Below are positions 56,549-64,000 of a DNA stretch of 64,000 bases, piece after piece. A model generated the notes under the pieces. That model was given only the letters and a program-made list of their open reading frames with translations, had not been told where the DNA came from and did not search any database. Source of the DNA: Companilactobacillus baiquanensis (GTDB taxonomy: Bacteria; Bacillota; Bacilli; Lactobacillales; Lactobacillaceae); contig NZ_RHOQ01000002.1 in the NCBI RefSeq assembly GCF_003946605.1, positions 341,242-405,241 on the forward strand, in the 5' to 3' direction. Each line of letters starts with the position of its first letter. The first letter of the stretch is position 1. The position numbers and the translations under genes are program-made.

Positions 56549-59092
56549 ATGAGAAAACACAATGTTCTATATTATTTAATGGCTTTTTTTATTAATTTGA
56601 TCATAATATCAGGAATTTTTTATTACGTTGGTTTAGTTCCCTTTGGGGATGGCAATTTTTTAACTAGTGATTTAGGTACACAATATATTGCTTTTTTGAC
56701 TGAATTACGTCGGCAATTAGTTACTGGAAATATTCACTTGTACTTATTCAGTCAATCATTGGGAGATAATTTCTTTCCAATAATAAGCTACTATTTATTG
56801 TCACCGTTTAATTTGTTGTTAGTGTTATTTACTAGTTCGACAGTCCCTATTGCGGCGGATGTCATAATTATGTTAAAAATATCTGCTATGGGCTTAACGA
56901 TGGCCTACTTTTTGGCCAAGTATTTTAAAAATACTCGCTATTCTAATTATTTATTTACAGTTGCGTATTCATTTTGTGGATTTGTGGCGTCATATTTTTA
57001 TGACTTAATGTGGTTGGATGCTTTGATCATGCTGCCATTAGTGGCGTGTGGATTATTGAAATTGATCGACCATAATAAAGTTGTCCTCTATTATATTTCG
57101 CTATTTTTAGCAATCGTATTTAATTACTATTTAGGATACATGCTCTGTATTTTTTCAGTTTGCTTTTTTATTTATTTAGCATTAGAAAAAAATCTCCTCA
57201 AGCAAAAAAATCGTTTTGTAATTATTCGTAATTTTATTATATCTTCGGTATTAGCCGGAATGAGTGCTGCGTTTGTTTTAATTCCAACATTTTCCGGGAT
57301 GATGAAGACGGCCAAAACTTCGTTTGATATTTTTAATTATTTACCGTCGGCTAGATTTGGTTTTGAAGCTTTCACACAATTGGGTATTGGTGGTAATACT
57401 TTTGCTCAGAGATTGCATCATGGACCATCAGTTTTCATGACCTCAACAGCTTTGATCCTATTATTAGGGTATTTCTTTAGTAAACGTGTAACTAAGCAGG
57501 ATAAAGAACATGCTTTCTTTTTGATTGGTGTTTTGTTATTGAGCATGTTTGTGACGACTTTTAATACTGTTTGGCACATGTTCCAAAATCCAGCAGGATT
57601 TCCTTTTAGAAATAGTTTTATTTTTTCATTTATTTGTATTTTTATTGCTCACAAAGCGTTTTCTGCAGGAGTATTTAAGGATGCTAATACTGTTATCTCG
57701 GCTAGTTGTACAGCAGGGATTTTAATTTGTATCGGTTATTTAACAGAATGGATGATACCAAAACTTATCCAACAGATGGGATTTGGAACACCTTACAACG
57801 AGTATAATATTTATTATTTTGCACTGACGTTATTATGTATAACGATTACGGGAATATTTATTTATCTTTATGGTAGAAACAAGTATTTCGGAATCGTTTT
57901 GATGTTAATGGTTATTTTTGAAGTTGGTGCCAATTTTGTTTCTGTTATAGATACGGCCGGATTTGGTAGTCAGAGTATTTATCAAAAGCAGTATAAATTG
58001 GAATCTGAAGTTTTAACCGATGTCAAAAAAGAAAGTGAGATCGGTCATCGTATTATTGTTTCAAAATCGGGACTAAATAAGGCGTTTCCAGAGCAGTATA
58101 ATAACTATAATGATCCTATTTTGTTCAATATTAATGGATTGAGTTTATATAGTTCTACGTTGAGTCAAGATACTTTGGAAACTATGAATAAATTAGGTTA
58201 TTTTAGCCGCAACGTACGACGGATCAGTTATATTGGCGGAACTTCTTTAACCAATACTTTGTTTGGAGTTGACTATGATATTGGTCAATGGAATCATTCA
58301 TATGAAGTGGAAGCTGATTATAATTCGCCTAGTTTGGGATTCTTAGCCAGTCCTGATATTTATGATTTTCAAATGATGTCGAATCGAGCTTTGGATAATC
58401 AAAATCGACTTTGGCAAGCGATTAATGGCGACAATAAGCAGTATTTTAAGAATGCTAAGATAGACGATTGGACGAAAACTAAGTTAGGCAAAAAGAACCT
58501 TTATGAATATAAATTGACGACCACTGCTAATGGAGAACTTTATTTGTACACGGCACCGATAAATTATGTTCGTTCAAAAGTTTATATTAATGGTAAAAAA
58601 GTAAAAATGCCGAGCTTGATCAATAGTTCGATTGTAATTGATCTAGGCGATTACGATGCTGGAGAAAAGTTAAGTGTTGGCATAAAGACAAGAAAACCAC
58701 TTGAATACGATCCAGGGTATTTTAAGACTTTAGATTCAGCTGAATTTAACCAATCAAAGAATACTATTAGGCAAAATTCCTTAAATATCACATCTCGATT
58801 GAACCACGATACAGTACGAGGCAAGATCAATGTTAAAAAAGCTTCGCCAATGCTATTTACCATTCCTTATGATAAAGGTTGGAAGGCTTTTGATAATGGT
58901 AAAGAAGTTAAGACATATAAGGTAGTAAACAATTTAACGGCCATTGATTTGGATAAGGGATATCACAAGATAATATTGAAATATGAAGTTCCCGGCTTGA
59001 AAATTGGCTGGATCATATCAATTATTTCGGTAGTATTATTTGGAGTATTTTTGATTGTTAAAAGAAAAATCGATCCAAAAGAGGAAAGTTAA
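56549..59092 (+). CDS. YfhO-family multi-span membrane protein
   Basis: 847 residues from ATG 56549. Twelve or more transmembrane segments in the first 480 residues and a last one near 822-842; a large extracellular beta-rich region lies between (about 490-815). DLGTQYIAFLTELRRQL and LGDNFFPIISYYLLSPFNLLL at the N-terminus are the family signature. YfhO proteins are GT-C-like and are implicated in glycosylation of lipoteichoic acid in other Firmicutes; that role here is an inference. Confidence 0.85.
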   Translation: MRKHNVLYYLMAFFINLIIISGIFYYVGLVPFGDGNFLTSDLGTQYIAFLTELRRQLVTGNIHLYLFSQSLGDNFFPIISYYLLSPFNLLLVLFTSSTVPIAADVIIMLKISAMGLTMAYFLAKYFKNTRYSNYLFTVAYSFCGFVASYFYDLMWLDALIMLPLVACGLLKLIDHNKVVLYYISLFLAIVFNYYLGYMLCIFSVCFFIYLALEKNLLKQKNRFVIIRNFIISSVLAGMSAAFVLIPTFSGMMKTAKTSFDIFNYLPSARFGFEAFTQLGIGGNTFAQRLHHGPSVFMTSTALILLLGYFFSKRVTKQDKEHAFFLIGVLLLSMFVTTFNTVWHMFQNPAGFPFRNSFIFSFICIFIAHKAFSAGVFKDANTVISASCTAGILICIGYLTEWMIPKLIQQMGFGTPYNEYNIYYFALTLLCITITGIFIYLYGRNKYFGIVLMLMVIFEVGANFVSVIDTAGFGSQSIYQKQYKLESEVLTDVKKESEIGHRIIVSKSGLNKAFPEQYNNYNDPILFNINGLSLYSSTLSQDTLETMNKLGYFSRNVRRISYIGGTSLTNTLFGVDYDIGQWNHSYEVEADYNSPSLGFLASPDIYDFQMMSNRALDNQNRLWQAINGDNKQYFKNAKIDDWTKTKLGKKNLYEYKLTTTANGELYLYTAPINYVRSKVYINGKKVKMPSLINSSIVIDLGDYDAGEKLSVGIKTRKPLEYDPGYFKTLDSAEFNQSKNTIRQNSLNITSRLNHDTVRGKINVKKASPMLFTIPYDKGWKAFDNGKEVKTYKVVNNLTAIDLDKGYHKIILKYEVPGLKIGWIISIISVVLFGVFLIVKRKIDPKEES

Positions 59093-59117
59093 TCATATAA
59101 TTTTGTAAAATTCATAA

Positions 59118-60674
<1,557 letters not shown>

Positions 60675-60700
60675 CTGATGGTTATTTGGAGGGAATCATG

Positions 60701-62203
60701 ATGGACGAACAGTATATTTTAGCAATTGATGAGGGGACAACTACAACTAGAGCTATGATTTTTGATCATAGTGGAAAAAAGGTTGCAGCGGCACGTCATC
60801 CGATTCGCCAAATTTTACCCAATCCCGGTTGGGTAGAACATGATGCTTCTGAAATTTGGAATGCAGTTCAGACGACTATTGCGACTGTCTTGATCGAGTC
60901 AGGAATTAAACCTAGACAAATTAAATCTATTGGAATTGCCAGTCAGCGTGAAACTACAGTAGTTTGGGATAAAAATACGGGATTGCCGATTCATAACGCT
61001 ATTGTTTGGCAGTCTAGACAGACGGTTAACTTGGCTAATAAAATAATTGATGAAGGTCATAAAGATGAAATTCATCAAAAAACAGGTTTGATCGTTAGTC
61101 CATATTTTTCAGCTACCAAAGTTCGCTGGATCTTGGATCATGTTAAGGGTGCCCAGGAACGTGCTGAAAAAGGCGAATTATTGTTTGGAACGATCAATAC
61201 TTGGTTGTTGTGGCAATTAACTGATGGAGAAAGTTTCTTAACTGATTACGCTAATGCTAGTCGAACAATGCTGTTCAACATCAATGATCTTAAATGGGAT
61301 GATGATTTATTAGAGTTGTTCAATATCCCTAAAGTTATGCTTCCTGAAGTTAAATCAAACGCTGAATTATTTGGAGTAACTAAGAGCTATCATTTTTATG
61401 GATCAGAAATTCCGATTACAGGAATGACGGGTTCACAACAAGCTTCGTTGATCGGACAAATGGCTTTTGATAAAGGTATGGTAAAAAATACTTACGGAAC
61501 AGGCGCTTTTGTTGTTATGAATACAGGAGAAGTTCCCGCTTTATCAGATAATAACTTGCTGACAACGATAGCTTATGGTATAAATGGTAAAATAAATTAC
61601 GCTCTTGAAGGTAGTGTCTTTGTTGCGGGTGCCGCTTTGCAGTGGTTGCGAGATGATTTGAGAATAATCAAAAGAACCCCAGATACACAACAAGCTGCCA
61701 TGAGGTCGACTAGTCGTGATGAAGTTTATGTAGTGCCGGCATTTTCTGGACTTGGCGCACCTTATTGGGATGATAAAGCCCATGGGACCGTCTTTGGTCT
61801 GACTCGTGGTACTAATAAAGATGATTTTATCAAGGCAACATTACAGGCAATTGCTTATCAAACTAAAGATATTGTCGAAACTATGAGTTCTGATTCAAAA
61901 ACTCCGATCAATATTTTAAAAGTTGATGGAGCAGCTACTGCGAATGAATATTTGATGCAATTTCAAGCTGACATTTTAAATATTCCATTGCAGCGAGCAG
62001 CAGAATTAGAAACAACTTCACTTGGAGCTGCATTTTTATCTGGATTAGGGTCAGGTTACTGGAAAGATATTGATGATATTAAGAAAAATTATCAATCTGG
62101 TAATACCTATAAACCGAAAATGGATAATGAAATGCGTGAGAATCTTTATGACGGTTGGAAAGAAGCTGTAAATGCAACAATGGCTTTTAAACATAGAAAA
62201 TAA
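60701..62203 (+). CDS. Second glycerol-kinase-like protein, catalytic Asp replaced by Ser
   Basis: 500 residues from ATG 60701 (ATG 60698 also possible), GGAGGG upstream. Aligns over its whole length with the upstream GlpK. Conserved: [43 protein letters not shown]. Changed: catalytic GDQQAA is GSQQAS (Ser at residue 245, codon 61433-61435) and the adenosine-binding DGGAANN is DGAATAN. Loss of the general base predicts little or no glycerol kinase activity, so the product may be regulatory or use another substrate. Probably co-transcribed with glpK. Confidence 0.9.
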   Translation: MDEQYILAIDEGTTTTRAMIFDHSGKKVAAARHPIRQILPNPGWVEHDASEIWNAVQTTIATVLIESGIKPRQIKSIGIASQRETTVVWDKNTGLPIHNAIVWQSRQTVNLANKIIDEGHKDEIHQKTGLIVSPYFSATKVRWILDHVKGAQERAEKGELLFGTINTWLLWQLTDGESFLTDYANASRTMLFNINDLKWDDDLLELFNIPKVMLPEVKSNAELFGVTKSYHFYGSEIPITGMTGSQQASLIGQMAFDKGMVKNTYGTGAFVVMNTGEVPALSDNNLLTTIAYGINGKINYALEGSVFVAGAALQWLRDDLRIIKRTPDTQQAAMRSTSRDEVYVVPAFSGLGAPYWDDKAHGTVFGLTRGTNKDDFIKATLQAIAYQTKDIVETMSSDSKTPINILKVDGAATANEYLMQFQADILNIPLQRAAELETTSLGAAFLSGLGSGYWKDIDDIKKNYQSGNTYKPKMDNEMRENLYDGWKEAVNATMAFKHRK

Positions 62204-62210
62204 TTAACAA

Positions 62211-62248
62211 AATAAGAGTCGCAAGTTAGAAGACTCTTATTTTTTTTT
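62211..62248 (+). terminator. Terminator of the glpK pair
   Basis: AATAAGAGTC/GACTCTTATT stem of 10 bp and nine T. Confidence 0.93.
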
Positions 62249-62289
62249 GCCTTTATATAGGCAATTTAAAGGAATATATTAAAAAACTT

Positions 62290-62318
62290 TTGACATTAAA
62301 CAAAGTTGGGTTTAATAT
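62290..62318 (+). promoter_or_regulatory. Promoter of the peptide transporter
   Basis: TTGACA (62290-62295), a 17-bp spacer and TAATAT (62313-62318), about 35 bp before the start codon. Confidence 0.75.
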
Positions 62319-62355
62319 TTAGTACATCATTGTTGTAATGTAAGGAGAATTTCTA

Positions 62356-63831
62356 ATGGAAGAAAAGAAGAATCGAGGTTTCTTCGGACAACCTCTTGGC
62401 TTGAGAACGCTATTCCTTACTGAATTTTGGGAGAGATTCAGTTACTACGGTATGCGTGCCATCTTGCTATTCTATATGTATTATGCAATAGATAAGGGTG
62501 GACTTGGTATGAACCAAGTTACTGCCGCATCTGTTATGTCGATCTATGGTTCACTTGTCTACATGTCCAGTGTTGTAGGTGGAATTATCAGTGATAGATT
62601 TATGGGACCTAGAAAGACAGTATTCTGGGGTGGTGTTTTGATCATGTTTGGTCACATCGCCTTATCACTACCATTTGGTCAAACTGGACTATTCGTTTCT
62701 ATCGGTCTTATTACAATTGGTACCGGTCTATTGAAGCCAAACGTATCCGAAATGGTTGGTGGATTATATACCGAACAAGATACTCGTCGTGATGCTGGTT
62801 TCAGTATTTTCGTTATGGGTATTAACCTTGGTTCATTAATTGCACCACAAGCAGTTAATATGATGTGGCATCATTATAATTTCCATGCCGGTTTCTCATT
62901 GGCTGCTATTGGTATGTTCTTTGGACTTATCGTTTATTGGTTCGATGGTCGTAAATACTTACCAAAAGAAAGTTTCCAAGCTCCAGATCCACTTCGAGGC
63001 GAAGAACGTACTAAGTTCATCAGAAGAGCTATTTACGTAATCGTTGCTGTTGTTATTATCGTTGTTATTATGGCATTTACAAATTCATTAACAGTTAATA
63101 ATTTTATCAATATTCTTAGTGCCTTAGGTATTCTATTACCAGTAGGTTACTTCGTAGTAATGTTAACAAGTAAAAAAGTTACAAAAGTTGAAAGATCTCG
63201 TGTTATTGCTTATATCCCATTATTCATTGCCGCAGCTATTTTCTGGGCAATTGAAGAACAAGGTTCAGTTGTTTTAGCACTATTTGCTGCTGAACAAACA
63301 CAATTGAACTTTGCCGGATTGCAACTTTCAGCTCCACAATTCCAGATGCTTAACCCATTCTTCATCATCATCTACTCACCAATCTTTGCTTGGTTATGGT
63401 TGAAGTTAGGTAAGAGACAACCATCATCACCATCTAAGTTCTGGATCGGACTTGTCTTTACAGCCGTTTCATATTTTGTAATTATCATTCCATTGATGGG
63501 ACTAAGTCCAGCCGGAAAAGTTAGCCCACTTTGGTTAGTATTAAGTTGGGGAATCATTGAAATTGGTGAAATGTTAATTTCTCCAGTTGGTTTGTCAGCT
63601 ACAACAAAACTAGCTCCCAAAGCATTCGCATCTCAAATGATGGGAATGTGGTTCTTAGCCGATTCAGCCGGACAAGCAGCTAATGCTCAATTAGTTAAGT
63701 TGTTTGAACCAGGAAATCCAGCTAATGAAATTATGTTCTTTGGGATCACAGGTGCAGTAACATTAGTAGCCGGAATTATTTTGGCATTGTTGGTACCTAA
63801 GATTAAGCCATTGATGCAAGGAGTTAATTAG
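62356..63831 (+). CDS. dtpT: Di/tripeptide:proton symporter (POT family)
   Basis: 491 residues from ATG 62356 (AAGGAG upstream). MFS-type transporter with about 12-14 membrane segments. POT signature ExxERFSYYGMRAIL (EFWERFSYYGM, about 23-33) and the PTR2 region GGIISDRFMGPRKTVFWGG. It imports di- and tripeptides from protein breakdown, the usual nitrogen supply of lactobacilli. Monocistronic, followed by the second structured element. Confidence 0.93.
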   Translation: MEEKKNRGFFGQPLGLRTLFLTEFWERFSYYGMRAILLFYMYYAIDKGGLGMNQVTAASVMSIYGSLVYMSSVVGGIISDRFMGPRKTVFWGGVLIMFGHIALSLPFGQTGLFVSIGLITIGTGLLKPNVSEMVGGLYTEQDTRRDAGFSIFVMGINLGSLIAPQAVNMMWHHYNFHAGFSLAAIGMFFGLIVYWFDGRKYLPKESFQAPDPLRGEERTKFIRRAIYVIVAVVIIVVIMAFTNSLTVNNFINILSALGILLPVGYFVVMLTSKKVTKVERSRVIAYIPLFIAAAIFWAIEEQGSVVLALFAAEQTQLNFAGLQLSAPQFQMLNPFFIIIYSPIFAWLWLKLGKRQPSSPSKFWIGLVFTAVSYFVIIIPLMGLSPAGKVSPLWLVLSWGIIEIGEMLISPVGLSATTKLAPKAFASQMMGMWFLADSAGQAANAQLVKLFEPGNPANEIMFFGITGAVTLVAGIILALLVPKIKPLMQGVN

Positions 63832-63834
63832 AGA

Positions 63835-63944
63835 GCGTTGTTAAACACGTTCAGCTTTCGAGTATTAACCACAAAAGGCTCGTACCTGCGCAAGCAGGTG
63901 CGAGCCTTTTGTAGTTAAACGGAAAAAGCTGTGTTTAACAACGC
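63835..63944 (+). repeat. Structured element, copy 2, with a nested terminator
   Basis: Outer stem of 14 bp (63835-63848 with 63931-63944; GCGTTGTTAAACAC type). Inside are GTTCAGCTTTCGA (63849-63861) and CGGAAAAAGCT (63920-63930), identical to copy 1 at 56387. Between these two inner halves an extra hairpin is inserted (63871-63912, ACAAAAGGCTCG...CGAGCCTTTTGT). Confidence 0.65.
63871..63912. terminator. Hairpin at the tip of element 2, likely dtpT terminator
   Basis: ACAAAAGGCTCGTACCTGC, loop GCAA, then its complement with GCGAGCCTTTTGT: about 19 bp, with TTTT at the base on both strands. It can act bidirectionally. Confidence 0.7.
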
Positions 63945-64000
63945 GTTTAAAAAAAGCAAAGGAAATAAAAGTAAAACAGTAAAGTATAGAACAAGCAGGT

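Overview
The window looks like a low-GC lactic acid bacterium of the Lactobacillaceae. The evidence is a lysine-riboswitch/lysP unit, a T-box serS, a water-forming NADH oxidase with a CcpA-type cre box, a POT peptide transporter and prophage genes of the Lactobacillus siphovirus type. A Companilactobacillus-like host is my best guess, but that is an impression and was not tested.

Layout. 1-3.75 kb is chromosome: the start of a leftward gene, lysP behind a lysine riboswitch, serS behind a T-box, then tRNA-Asn(GUU) and tRNA-Thr(CGU). A complete-looking prophage of about 43.3 kb is integrated in the 3' end of tRNA-Thr, with an 18-bp core repeated at 3736-3753 and 47048-47065. Its order is: integrase, a membrane-anchored DUF4352-like protein, an ImmA-like protein and a CI-like repressor (leftward); Cro and early genes; Bet recombinase, PD-(D/E)XK nuclease, DUF4373-type replication protein, DnaC-like loader, RusA, Rha-type antirepressor; SSB, HNH, a C5 methylase and small accessory genes including two broken ones; ArpU late regulator; a roughly 0.5-kb noncoding, highly structured segment; a methylase-like protein; terminase, portal, head and tail genes with a frameshifted tail chaperone; baseplate/receptor genes; holin and GH25 lysin. 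A leftward tail of small genes includes a candidate type I toxin-antitoxin pair.

Right of attR, beyond the displaced terminator of tRNA-Thr, lies an AT-rich two-gene restriction-modification system: a double D12-type adenine methylase fusion plus an AlwI-family endonuclease. Housekeeping chromosome follows: an ABC-F ATPase, a small leftward gene, NADH oxidase, a YfhO-family membrane protein, two tandem glycerol kinase paralogues (the second lacks the catalytic aspartate) and a di/tripeptide transporter.

The parts most worth a second look are: (1) the noncoding segment 18.75-19.34 kb, with seven 11-bp repeats at exact 11-bp spacing followed by a candidate ornate RNA with pseudoknots, a tRNA-like acceptor/T-arm and its own terminator; (2) the HsdM/HsdS-like phage protein with no NPPY motif; (3) the convergent small-toxin/antisense locus at 46.2-46.5 kb; (4) two matching leftward mini-transcription units in the early region; (5) two chromosomal hairpin elements with different outer stems around the same inner sequence.
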